From: Xanthobacteraceae bacterium
Lineage (GTDB): Bacteria > Pseudomonadota > Alphaproteobacteria > Rhizobiales > Xanthobacteraceae
Reading direction: 5' to 3'
Assembly (NCBI GenBank): GCA_030043175.1
Contig: JASHYD010001118.1
Coordinates: forward strand, 1-6,590
DNA: 6,590 nt
The translations under genes were made by a program, and so were the position numbers. The notes beneath the pieces were generated by a model. The model ran no database searches. It saw nothing but the letters and a program-made list of their open reading frames with translations, and was not told where the DNA came from. Every line of letters starts with the position of its first letter. Position 1 is the stretch's first letter. Shown in pieces: positions 1 to 6,366 of the stretch.

Positions 1-171
1 AACCGTGCGATTTCGGTGACTCCGCTCCCGCGCGCTTCGGATCTTTGCTCGGCAAGGTATCGCCGACGGAAGACGTTTGTCATCACGGCGTCACACCCTG
101 GGGATTGCATAGACGAAAGCTCTTGTGTGCGGTAGCTGTATTGCGATCAGATCCGCGTGGAAATTGATATC
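1..171. other. Unassigned leader region before the M75 gene
   Basis: I can assign no gene with confidence here. One + frame is open from base 1 to a TAG at 133-135 and another to a TGA at about 169, but neither translation resembles a known C-terminus. On the - strand an ATG at 83-81 opens a frame that runs off the left edge (28 residues, beginning MTNVFRRRYLAEQ). The stretch probably holds the promoter of the downstream pair, but I see no convincing -35/-10 pair and no clear Fur, Irr or RirA operator. Confidence 0.4.
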
Positions 172-975
172 ATGCGCATGGGGGCGAACGCGTTTTCCCG
201 CGTCTGTTTGTTTGCAGCGGCGATCTTCGGTGCCGCCGGGCAGACCGTATGCGCGCATGCGACCGACGCGCCGTCGCTTGATGCAGCCGTCGCCGTGTTC
301 AAGCCTTACGTTCAGGAATGGATCATGGAAAGCCTTGGACAGGCAAAGTTGTTGCGCGAACGCGTCGCGGTCCGCGATCTTCCCGGCGCGCAACAGGCTT
401 GGCTGGCGGCGCGCGGCGGTTGGGAACGTGCCGAGGTTATAACCGACGAATTCTTTCCCGATCTCGATACCGCGATCGATGCTTGGCCCGACGGGAAAGC
501 CGGCTTTCACGCTATCGAGGCAAAGCTGTTTGGCGCCCATCAGCTGGACGTTCTTGCGCAAGTGGATGCGCTTGTGGACAATCTGAGCGAATTTCAACGG
601 CTCCTTTCGCAGAAGACCTTGACGGCGCAAGGCCTCCTCAACGGAATCGCTAAACTCGCCTTCGAGGTCGGTGAAAACAAGGCAGACGGCGGTGAATCGC
701 CCTTCAGCCGCAATTCGATTGCGGAGATGGGCCACAATGTCGCCGGGATCAAAGCGGCGTACACGACGGTATTTGCCGGTTCCGTCAACGCAGGCGACGC
801 GCGACTCGGTGCTGTGATCCAGCAGGCGATCGATCAGTTGCAGCAAATCGTTGCGGTGCCGGATATGAAAAGCTTGAACCAGGACAAGCTGCGGCAGCAC
901 GGCGAGGAACTGGTTGTCAGCTTTCGAGAGATGGCTGCTGCCATCGGGCTGGACAAGCCCGAACTGGGAAATTGA
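172..975 (+). CDS. Exported M75 family (imelysin/EfeO-like) iron-handling protein
   Basis: A 267-residue periplasmic protein of the peptidase M75/imelysin superfamily, the fold found in EfeO, EfeM and algP7-type proteins. EfeO-type members bind metal in ferrous iron uptake; proteolysis is doubtful for most of the family. An N-terminal signal peptide (hydrophobic core about residues 11-24) probably ends at AHA, residue 30. Cys28 is not in a good lipobox, so I favour a soluble exported protein. The signature GFHAIE (111-116) matches GxHxxE, with His113 and Glu116 as presumed metal ligands. It is preceded by the EfeO-like FPDLDTAID (95-103) and followed by EVGENK near 165-170. There is no N-terminal cupredoxin domain, so this is the short, M75-only form. 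Start choice: ATG at 172 gives a clean signal peptide. ATG at 178 or GTG at 157 in the same frame are possible, and no strong ribosome binding site decides. The peroxidase gene follows after 7 bp, implying one transcript. Confidence 0.9.
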   Translation: MRMGANAFSRVCLFAAAIFGAAGQTVCAHATDAPSLDAAVAVFKPYVQEWIMESLGQAKLLRERVAVRDLPGAQQAWLAARGGWERAEVITDEFFPDLDTAIDAWPDGKAGFHAIEAKLFGAHQLDVLAQVDALVDNLSEFQRLLSQKTLTAQGLLNGIAKLAFEVGENKADGGESPFSRNSIAEMGHNVAGIKAAYTTVFAGSVNAGDARLGAVIQQAIDQLQQIVAVPDMKSLNQDKLRQHGEELVVSFREMAAAIGLDKPELGN

Positions 976-977
976 GG
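974..977 (+). promoter_or_regulatory. Ribosome binding site GAGG for the peroxidase gene
   Basis: GAGG overlaps the TGA stop of the M75 gene and lies 5 bases before the ATG at 983. It supports that ATG over the in-frame ATG at 914, which lies inside the M75 gene and would put 23 non-signal residues ahead of a good signal peptide. The arrangement suggests translational coupling of the two genes. Confidence 0.65.
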
Positions 978-982
978 CGATC

Positions 983-2383
983 ATGTTTCGTGTTTTGGCC
1001 AGTGCCAGTGCCGCGATCCTTTTGCTGATTTTCCTGGCGGATGCTCGGGCCGGCGAATTCCTCGGGGATGGCGGTCTGCTGCCGGCCGGAACCGAGCTCG
1101 GTGAGGAGGTGTTGGACAAGCCGCGCGAGGTGTTCAAATCGGAGCGAATCCACGGACGAAAGCCGTATGTCGTCCTCCTGGGAGACATCGCATTCAATTC
1201 ACCATTGATCTTGGGCGGTGTCGCACGTCAGGCCGGCCTCAGCTGCAACACCTGTCATGTCAACGGCACGTCGAACCCCAGGCTGTACATTCCAGGCATG
1301 TCAAATCGGATCGGAAATTTCGATACGACTGGACCCCTGTTCAATCCACACACCAATAACGGCGTCATCGATCCTGTGACACCTCCGAGCCTGCGTGGTG
1401 CGCGTTATTTATGGCCTTACGGGCATGACGGCCGGATGCCCTCCTTGCGCGACTTCGTGCACACGGTGATTGTCAGCGAGTTTTCTGGTCCCGAGCCATC
1501 TCCGGAAATCCTTGAAGCTCTCGTTGTCTACATCCTGGATATAGACTTTCTGCCGAACCGGCGCCTTGGCCAGGGGGGCAAGCTCACGGGAACGACGAGC
1601 GATTCCGAGGATCGTGGCGAAGCATTGTTCTACAAGCCGTTCAAGAACGACCCGGGCATGAGCTGCGCGACCTGCCATATCCCGTCGTCCACGTTTGTCG
1701 ATCATCGCATGCACGACGTAGGCTCGGACGGCACCTTCAAGACGCCGACGCTGCTCAACGTCGACTTCAACGGTCCGTATTTTCACGACGGACGCTACGG
1801 CACTCTGGAAGAGGTGATCGTGCATTTTGACCGCATGTTCTACCTCGGGCTGTCGGAGCGGGATCGCGATGACCTCGTCGCTTATGTCAAAGCCATCGGC
1901 GGCGGCGAACAGCCGTATTTGAGTGACGGGGTCGAACTGCGGCTCAAGGAGATGCGCGACTTCATCAGCGTGATGGATACGGCGATTCCCGAAGAAAACA
2001 AGGCGGTCGTCCTGCTCACGGTCGACGCTGTCGGCCGCGAGTTGCGCGAGTTCGTGGAGATGTATCCCGATCACAAGGACACAACCGTCCGAGGTGGCCA
2101 GCACGAGCGCGCGGTGGTGCGAGCGGCACTCAAGGATCTGGCGCTGGACCTCCGCCGGGTGGCTACCGCAGCGCAAGATGGCCGTTTTGAGGATTCCGGC
2201 GCGGCTTTATCGTCCTACCGCACCCACCTGGCTGCGGCGGTACCGGCGCTGGAGGCCGCAGTACCGTGGTCTTTGTTCAATCCCGAAACCCATGATGCGC
2301 ATTTTGCGAACGTGCGGCAATTGTACCGCACATCGCTGGATCCCGCCGTCATGGCGGCACGCCGCCGTGTCGATAAGGACTAA
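983..2383 (+). CDS. Di-heme cytochrome c peroxidase/MauG family protein, exported
   Basis: A 466-residue periplasmic c-type cytochrome of the bacterial di-haem peroxidase (CCP/MauG) superfamily. Such enzymes reduce peroxide or carry out long-range oxidations using electrons from small cytochromes. A signal peptide spans about residues 1-23 (hydrophobic core 9-18, ARA before the likely cut). Two covalent haem sites are visible: CNTCH at 88-92 and CATCH at 228-232. Each is followed by a related motif with PSL or PTL, then PY-HDGR (PYGHDGR 145-151, PYFHDGR 265-271), then a helix, showing that both haem domains keep the family pattern. After about residue 318 comes some 145 residues of mostly helical, haem-free sequence that I do not recognise and that typical CCPs (about 320-350 residues) lack. 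It lies 7 bp behind the M75 gene, with an overlapping ribosome binding site, so the two products probably work together, perhaps in periplasmic iron oxidation. Substrate and partner are inference; the family call is firm. Confidence 0.9.
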   Translation: MFRVLASASAAILLLIFLADARAGEFLGDGGLLPAGTELGEEVLDKPREVFKSERIHGRKPYVVLLGDIAFNSPLILGGVARQAGLSCNTCHVNGTSNPRLYIPGMSNRIGNFDTTGPLFNPHTNNGVIDPVTPPSLRGARYLWPYGHDGRMPSLRDFVHTVIVSEFSGPEPSPEILEALVVYILDIDFLPNRRLGQGGKLTGTTSDSEDRGEALFYKPFKNDPGMSCATCHIPSSTFVDHRMHDVGSDGTFKTPTLLNVDFNGPYFHDGRYGTLEEVIVHFDRMFYLGLSERDRDDLVAYVKAIGGGEQPYLSDGVELRLKEMRDFISVMDTAIPEENKAVVLLTVDAVGRELREFVEMYPDHKDTTVRGGQHERAVVRAALKDLALDLRRVATAAQDGRFEDSGAALSSYRTHLAAAVPALEAAVPWSLFNPETHDAHFANVRQLYRTSLDPAVMAARRRVDKD

Positions 2384-2404
2384 CCGGCGACGGCCTCGGC
2401 GGGG

Positions 2405-2430
2405 AGCCTGACGCGATCAGTTGTCAGGCT
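2405..2430. terminator. Inverted repeat in the convergent gap, possible bidirectional terminator
   Basis: AGCCTGAC (2405-2412) and GTCAGGCT (2423-2430) form a perfect 8-bp stem with a 10-base loop. It sits where the peroxidase gene (stop at 2383) meets the phosphoesterase gene (stop at 2417-2419). The stop codon of the latter lies in the loop. No run of T follows on either strand, so it is not a textbook intrinsic terminator. A competing 6-bp stem, GATCAG (2415-2420) with CTGATC (2429-2434), overlaps it. Confidence 0.45.
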
Positions 2431-4198
2431 GATCATCGGCACTTGCGCCGTCCCTGACCACCGTACCGGTGACCGGATCGAGGATGAGGCGACGCATGTT
2501 CGGCCGGCGCTTGAAGTCGAACATGTTGCCGAGCGAATTGGCATCGCGGTCAACCGATCCTATGCCCGGTCCGGGCGCAACCGGACCGTCGATGAAGCCG
2601 AGCTTCCAATTGTCCTCGACAAAGCGCAGCACCGAGGCTTGGTGGGTCAGCGTGTGATCGACGAAGTTCGCTTTTGCCCAGGGTGAGATCACCAGCAAAG
2701 GCTGGCGCGGACCGAGGCCACATCGCGCCGCATCCGCACCGGGCGGCGGTGTCCCGCAATTACCAGGGCCAAACAGGAAGTCATCACTGGTCGCCGACGG
2801 GGTCACGAGCGGAGGGAGGACGTGATCGTACCAGCCGTCGGAATCATCCCAAACAATGATGATCGCGGTGTCCTTCCAATAATGGGATTCCACGACCGCA
2901 TTGATGGTCTGCACCAGGAATGCCTGTTCGACGAGTGGATCAGAGTTTCCAGGATGACCGTATTGATAGACGGGCGCCTTCACATAGCTTACCGCAGGCA
3001 GCGAGTCATGGGACAGCGCTGTGAAGAAATCCGAAATATCGTACATGTGATTAGCTTGGTCGGCTTTGCCGATCATTTCCGGCGAAGTCGGCCGGAGATG
3101 GTGCGAGTTGCGCGTACTCGCAAATTTCATGAAAGGGGTAACGCCGGTGCTGTAGTCCCTCGAGGTGACATGCACGTCTGGCCCTGGAGTAATGCTCGGG
3201 TTCTGCACGCTATAGGTAACGCCGTTGATCTCCATCTGGTGGGCGACATGCGTCGAGCCGCAAACCGCGGGCGAAATCACGTTGCCTTGCGCGCCGAACG
3301 TCGCGGCTGTCGTGGGCAGGAAGCCGCCCTGGAAGTAGCCCCAGGTCACCTGCTTCTCATTCAGGAGATCGCCGACATTCTTGCCGGTAAATTCAAAAGT
3401 CCGGCCGCTGCCGCAATCGTCGAGAAAGCCGGGCAGGTTGGCGTCGGTCAGTGTTATCGAGCTGTCCTCTGGATTCACGAAGAAGCCGGCGGTGTTGGGG
3501 TTAGTGGGGTTGGCGGGATCGTGAATGATGATCCCATGTGTATCGCCCGAAATGATATTGGCGTGGCCGGGCACAGTCGGACCGTAGGTGGTGGAGAAGG
3601 AATTGTCGCTCATGGCGAAGTGCTGAGCGTAGTTCCATAGCGCCGTGACGGTATTACCGTCGTAATAGTTCATCACGGTCGAGCCGTCCGGCATGCAGCC
3701 TTGCCCGGTGCCGGCGGTTGCCTGCGGGAAGCGATCCACAGCCCCGCCATCGTACGCTTTTTGCTCGGGCTCGTAACCGTTGTTATTATCGCAGGTGTAC
3801 GCATCGGCGGGGCGAAGCCGCGTGGGGTTGGCCGGGCCTCCGAGCTGGCTTCGATTCGGGTCGTTGCGCAGCAGCGCCGGCGTCAGCGTATTGGCCGCTG
3901 GCGTGTCCGGACGCGCCACGAATTTCGGTGCGGGCACACCGAGCCAGCTCTGCTCGCCGGGAATATTTGCCGCGTGCGGATAGGTGCCGAAGTAGTTGTC
4001 GAACGTCCGGTTCTCCGGAATGATGATCACGATATGCTTGATCGGCGTCGTTGTACCCTCATCGTGGCTCTTATTGCCGTCCTGGGCGAAGCTAAAGGAG
4101 GGGTACACCATCAGCCCAGCAAGGGATGCACAAAGGACCCCGCGGATATTTCGGTGAACGGACCTGCGCGACAGCTCAGTGGGGATCTTCATAGCCAT
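2417..4198 (-). CDS. Secreted phosphoesterase, phospholipase C/AcpA family
   Basis: A 593-residue exported phosphoesterase of the PF04185-type family, which includes bacterial phospholipases C and the acid phosphatase AcpA; these cleave phosphate esters such as phospholipid head groups. In order: an N-terminal signal (SRRSVHR at 10-16, hydrophobic stretch about 20-38, likely cut after FSFA); IPENRTFDNYFGTYP at 60-74, with the metal-binding Glu62-Asn63 pair; GPTVPGHAN at 206-214, whose Thr208 is a candidate nucleophile; VWDDSDGWYDHV at 449-460, whose Asp451-Asp452 match the metal-binding Asp pair of AcpA; and a C-terminal block with PLLVISPWAK (500-509) and DHTLTHQASVLRFVEDNW (514-531). Six cysteines (136, 168, 262, 313, 481, 493) in the mature part could form disulfides, fitting an extracytoplasmic site. 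The RR pair is suggestive of Tat export but lacks the full consensus. The frame extends up to 4246, but AGGAGG lies just ahead of ATG 4198 and ATG 4192, so one of these is the start. Substrate (phospholipid or another phosphoester) is unknown. The 172 bp upstream hold no other gene. Confidence 0.9.
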   Translation of the reverse strand: MAMKIPTELSRRSVHRNIRGVLCASLAGLMVYPSFSFAQDGNKSHDEGTTTPIKHIVIIIPENRTFDNYFGTYPHAANIPGEQSWLGVPAPKFVARPDTPAANTLTPALLRNDPNRSQLGGPANPTRLRPADAYTCDNNNGYEPEQKAYDGGAVDRFPQATAGTGQGCMPDGSTVMNYYDGNTVTALWNYAQHFAMSDNSFSTTYGPTVPGHANIISGDTHGIIIHDPANPTNPNTAGFFVNPEDSSITLTDANLPGFLDDCGSGRTFEFTGKNVGDLLNEKQVTWGYFQGGFLPTTAATFGAQGNVISPAVCGSTHVAHQMEINGVTYSVQNPSITPGPDVHVTSRDYSTGVTPFMKFASTRNSHHLRPTSPEMIGKADQANHMYDISDFFTALSHDSLPAVSYVKAPVYQYGHPGNSDPLVEQAFLVQTINAVVESHYWKDTAIIIVWDDSDGWYDHVLPPLVTPSATSDDFLFGPGNCGTPPPGADAARCGLGPRQPLLVISPWAKANFVDHTLTHQASVLRFVEDNWKLGFIDGPVAPGPGIGSVDRDANSLGNMFDFKRRPNMRRLILDPVTGTVVRDGASADDQPDN

Positions 4199-4202
4199 CG
4201 AG

Positions 4203-4208
4203 CCTCCT
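4203..4208 (-). promoter_or_regulatory. Ribosome binding site AGGAGG for the phosphoesterase
   Basis: On the - strand a full AGGAGG lies 4 bases before ATG 4198 and 10 bases before ATG 4192. It falls inside the longer frame that begins at 4246, which argues against that upstream start. The spacing does not decide cleanly between the two ATGs; the protein differs by only two residues. Confidence 0.7.
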
Positions 4209-4370
4209 CGGATCATTTCTGGCTGCGGGGCCCGGAGAGGTCGCACAACTTCCGAGCGGACGGGCGCTGCATACCGCAGCCGAAAGCACCCTAGAGCGCT
4301 TCTTTGACAGGCCCGTTACAATAATATGAACCAGGAAATGCCGTGCCCGATCGGCAAATTTTTGTCGTAT

Positions 4371-4559
4371 TTAAGCACCGCGGCTCGCAGTAACGGCCGG
4401 ATCACGCTCCCCAAGTCTTGCTGCTGCAATAATTCGTATGGCGATGCGTTCCCGCACCACGTCAGGCTCGTCGGTGTCTTGAACTTCTTCAAAGGCAGCG
4501 TCCAGAACTTCGCTCACCTCCGCGATCGCTTCGGGTCCGAACGCCCCACGTGAACGCAT
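4371..4559 (-). CDS. Small conserved-looking hypothetical protein, 62 residues
   Basis: I cannot assign a function. The product starts MRSRGAFGPEAIAEVSEVLD, has an acidic helical middle (about residues 10-36, rich in Glu and Asp) and a second helix, VVRERIAIRIIAAARLGERD (34-53). It has no signal peptide or membrane segment, so it is presumably a cytoplasmic all-helical protein. The wording RGAFGPEAI and IRIIAAARLGERDP resembles short hypothetical proteins I recall from Bradyrhizobium and relatives. The frame stays open upstream to an ATG at 4655 inside the end of cfa. I chose ATG 4559 because the recognisable part begins there; GTG at 4565 is also possible and has a G-rich run (GGGGGGG, 4576-4582) about 10 bases upstream. 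It lies 53 bp downstream of cfa on the same strand and may be cotranscribed with it. Confidence 0.65.
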   Translation of the reverse strand: MRSRGAFGPEAIAEVSEVLDAAFEEVQDTDEPDVVRERIAIRIIAAARLGERDPAVTASRGA

Positions 4560-4612
4560 TGGCACAGTCGTTATTCCCCCCCACCCAGCGAAGTGCCCTT
4601 CTACGGTAGTTC

Positions 4613-5860
4613 TCAAACAGCGTCGATGCTCGGGATGCTTATACTGTCCGAGCATGGTGTTTCGTTTTCAAACACGTAGTCACGCGCCAATGGGACCGCA
4701 TCAATGCGACGAGCAAGCTGAGCCTGAAAAACCATCAAGCCGCCGTAGCGAAAGCTCATTTCACTGGCAGCGAGGTAGAACTCCCACATGCGACAGAATC
4801 GCTCGTCGTAGAGATCACTCAGTTGGCGGCGATGTGCCAGGAAGCGCTCTCGCCAATGGCGCAGTGTTTGCGCATAGTGAAGGCGAAGAACCTCGAGGTC
4901 GGTAATCCACAGACCCGTCCGCTCGATCACCGGAATGACCTCGGAAAGTGCCGGTATATAGGCCCCGGGAAAGATGTATTTCCTAATCCATGGGTTGGTG
5001 AAATCGGGGCCATCCTTCCGGCCGATGGAATGGATGAGGGCGATTCCGTCGTCGGTCAACAAGTGCGAGACAACGTCGAAGAATTGGGAATAGTGCGGCA
5101 TTCCGACGTGTTCGAACATACCCACGGACACGATCCGATCGAATTTTCCCTTGATCTCACGATAGTCGCGTAACTCGAAGGTGACGCGTTCTTCGAGTCC
5201 AGCTCGGCGGACGCGTTGTTGAGCGATCGTGAACTGCGCGCACGAGAGCGTGACGCCAACTACGTGCACTCGCTGAGTATGTGCAAGCCAAAGCGCGAGG
5301 CCACCCCAACCGCTTCCGATGTCGAGCACGCGCTGTCCGGGCTTCAGGAGGAGCTTAGCGGCAAGGTGGTGCTTTTTGGCTTCCTGCGCCTTGTCAAGCG
5401 ACAGGCCCGAGTCGCGGAAATAGGCGCAAGAGTACTGCAGGTCCGAGTCGAGGAACTGCTGATAAAGTTGGTACGAAAGATCATAATGGTGGGCAACATT
5501 GCGGCGAGCGCTATGAATCGAATTGTACTGCAACAAGCGACGCAATACCGCCTTTGCGGTCGCAGTGAACCAATTGCGTGTGAGTCGCCGCCGGCGTTCG
5601 AGATTTCGGCCACAGATATCGAGCAAGTCCCAAACCGTTCCTTGCTCGATGGCCAACGTGCCATCCATATAGCATTCGCCCAGATAGAAATCGGGACGGA
5701 GTGCGAGTTTAAGCAGCGTCCGCGCATCCTTCAGGCGGATCACCACGTCAAGGTGCGGTTCAGCGGGCGGCTCGTCGCCAAATTGCGACCGGGTGCCGTC
5801 CGGTCTAATGACCGTGAGCCTCCCGATCTTGATCAATCGACGGAGTGTTTTTTCGAGCAT
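4613..5860 (-). CDS. cfa: Cyclopropane-fatty-acyl-phospholipid synthase
   Basis: A 415-residue SAM-dependent enzyme that adds a methylene bridge across the double bond of unsaturated acyl chains in membrane phospholipids, giving cyclopropane fatty acids typical of stationary phase and acid stress. Order: an N-terminal lipid-binding domain (about 1-115, with FYLGECYMDG at 58-67), then the Rossmann methyltransferase domain. Visible motifs are NVAHHYDLS (121-129), QYSCAYF (142-148, Cys145), the SAM loop VLDIGSGWGG (178-187), FEHVGMPHY (249-257, Glu250), HSIG (277-280, His277), RKYIFPGAYIP (293-303) and HYAQTLRHW (328-336, Tyr329). Cys145, Glu250, His277 and Tyr329 match the bicarbonate-site residues Cys139, Glu239, His266 and Tyr317 of E. 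coli Cfa. The position of E. coli Cys354 appears to be Ser366 (AASEMSF). Full length, no frameshift. ATG 5860 gives the expected N-terminus; its ribosome binding site is weak. No clear promoter was found in the 140 bp upstream. Confidence 0.95.
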   Translation of the reverse strand: MLEKTLRRLIKIGRLTVIRPDGTRSQFGDEPPAEPHLDVVIRLKDARTLLKLALRPDFYLGECYMDGTLAIEQGTVWDLLDICGRNLERRRRLTRNWFTATAKAVLRRLLQYNSIHSARRNVAHHYDLSYQLYQQFLDSDLQYSCAYFRDSGLSLDKAQEAKKHHLAAKLLLKPGQRVLDIGSGWGGLALWLAHTQRVHVVGVTLSCAQFTIAQQRVRRAGLEERVTFELRDYREIKGKFDRIVSVGMFEHVGMPHYSQFFDVVSHLLTDDGIALIHSIGRKDGPDFTNPWIRKYIFPGAYIPALSEVIPVIERTGLWITDLEVLRLHYAQTLRHWRERFLAHRRQLSDLYDERFCRMWEFYLAASEMSFRYGGLMVFQAQLARRIDAVPLARDYVFENETPCSDSISIPSIDAV

Positions 5861-5927
5861 GATCCGGATCTCGCTTCTCGCTGCAGCCTGATCAAAGGCA
5901 TAAAGCTCCCACTACAGCTCGCATGTA

Positions 5928-5969
5928 GCAGGAGTCATCAGCCAATCAGCGGTTGAAGGGAGACTCCAT
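5928..5969. repeat. Diverged direct repeat, copy 1
   Basis: This copy holds GCAGGAGTCATCAGC (5928-5942), a 9-base spacer, then GTTGAAGGGAGACTCCAT (5952-5969). The first 15 bases recur exactly at 6312-6326, and a diverged version of the second part recurs at 6350-6366. It lies between the start of cfa and the broken small gene. It may be a dispersed intergenic element; its function is unknown. Confidence 0.5.
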
Positions 5970-6004
5970 TCCCGAAGCAAGTTTCTTCACGACAGCGGAG
6001 TTCG

Positions 6005-6281
6005 TCAATAGATTTCGGAGCGCCCCGGGGCTTCGGGTCTGCCGCCAACGATCGGCCTCGGACGGTGCTGTCGCTTTGGCTCCGCCGCTAAATCGTCGTC
6101 TCTTGGCTGGGATGGCGGACCGACTCGAACGGTGTCCTCGATGCCGGGCGCTAGTCCCAACCAGGCCTGCTCCATATTGAGATAAGCCTCTCGACATGGC
6201 GACGGTTGCCGCAGCGGCCGCGGCGGCGCATTCAGCAGCCTGTTGGCGGCAATATTGGCTGCGCTCATCATTGTGAGGCAT
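6005..6281 (-). pseudogene. Frameshifted small hypothetical gene
   Basis: A small - strand gene that starts at ATG 6281 with a good ribosome binding site (AAGGAG, 8 bases upstream). It reads MPHNDERSQYCRQQAAECAA and on through an alanine-rich helix to ATVA at 6198. The same frame then turns into low-quality, Arg/Ser-rich sequence. In the next frame, from 6193, the protein-like sequence resumes as REAYLNMEQAWLGLAPGIED and stays open to the stop at 6005. Together the two parts resemble a short family I recall from Bradyrhizobium in which CRQQAAECA is followed within about 15 residues by REAYLNLEQ; that comparison is from memory. One base too many, or two missing, near 6192-6197 explains the break. 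Function unknown: cytoplasmic, helical, with no signal peptide. The alternative is two unrelated chance frames or a sequencing error. The last 40 residues look less protein-like. Confidence 0.6.
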
Positions 6282-6289
6282 GGTCAAAA

Positions 6290-6295
6290 CTCCTT
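6290..6295 (-). promoter_or_regulatory. Ribosome binding site AAGGAG of the broken small gene
   Basis: AAGGAG on the - strand stands 8 bases before ATG 6281. It fixes that ATG as the original start and shows that the region was once a translated gene. Confidence 0.6.
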
Positions 6296-6311
6296 CGGAT
6301 CGAGTGCTTCC

Positions 6312-6366
6312 GCAGGAGTCATCAGCGCTGGGTCAAGCCCGTCGGGGCAGTTGAGGCGAACTCCAT
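6312..6366. repeat. Diverged direct repeat, copy 2
   Basis: GCAGGAGTCATCAGC (6312-6326) is identical to 5928-5942. After a 23-base spacer, GTTGAGGCGAACTCCAT (6350-6366) resembles 5952-5969 with a one-base gap and a few changes. Same orientation as copy 1, about 384 bp apart, so the two copies bracket the broken small gene. Confidence 0.5.

Noticed and set aside
171..180. Perfect palindrome CATGCGCATG over the two candidate ATG codons of the M75 gene, next to GATATC
   Set aside because: Ten-base palindromes of this kind arise easily by chance, and it matches no operator I know.
91..1197. Long - strand open frame (368 codons) opposite the M75 gene
   Set aside because: It is antisense to a clearly recognised gene, has no recognisable motif, and is explained by the GC-rich codon usage of the + strand gene.
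1409..2176. - strand open frame of 255 codons opposite the peroxidase gene
   Set aside because: Shadow of the haem protein; no protein-like motif and no ribosome binding site noted.
2822..3640. + strand open frame of 272 codons within the phosphoesterase gene
   Set aside because: Antisense shadow; the - strand carries all catalytic motifs of the family without a break.
4290..4312. Possible Pho box (CTGTCAA on the - strand) upstream of the phosphoesterase
   Set aside because: Only one half-site fits; the second half (GCGCTCT) does not match the consensus.
4304..4330. TTGACA on the + strand followed by an AT-rich stretch and an ATG at 4326, suggesting a promoter for a 75-codon + frame
   Set aside because: No -10 at correct spacing, and the frame is antisense to the small hypothetical protein.
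5216..5956. + strand open frame of 246 codons opposite cfa
   Set aside because: Antisense to the N-terminal half of a full-length, well-matched Cfa.
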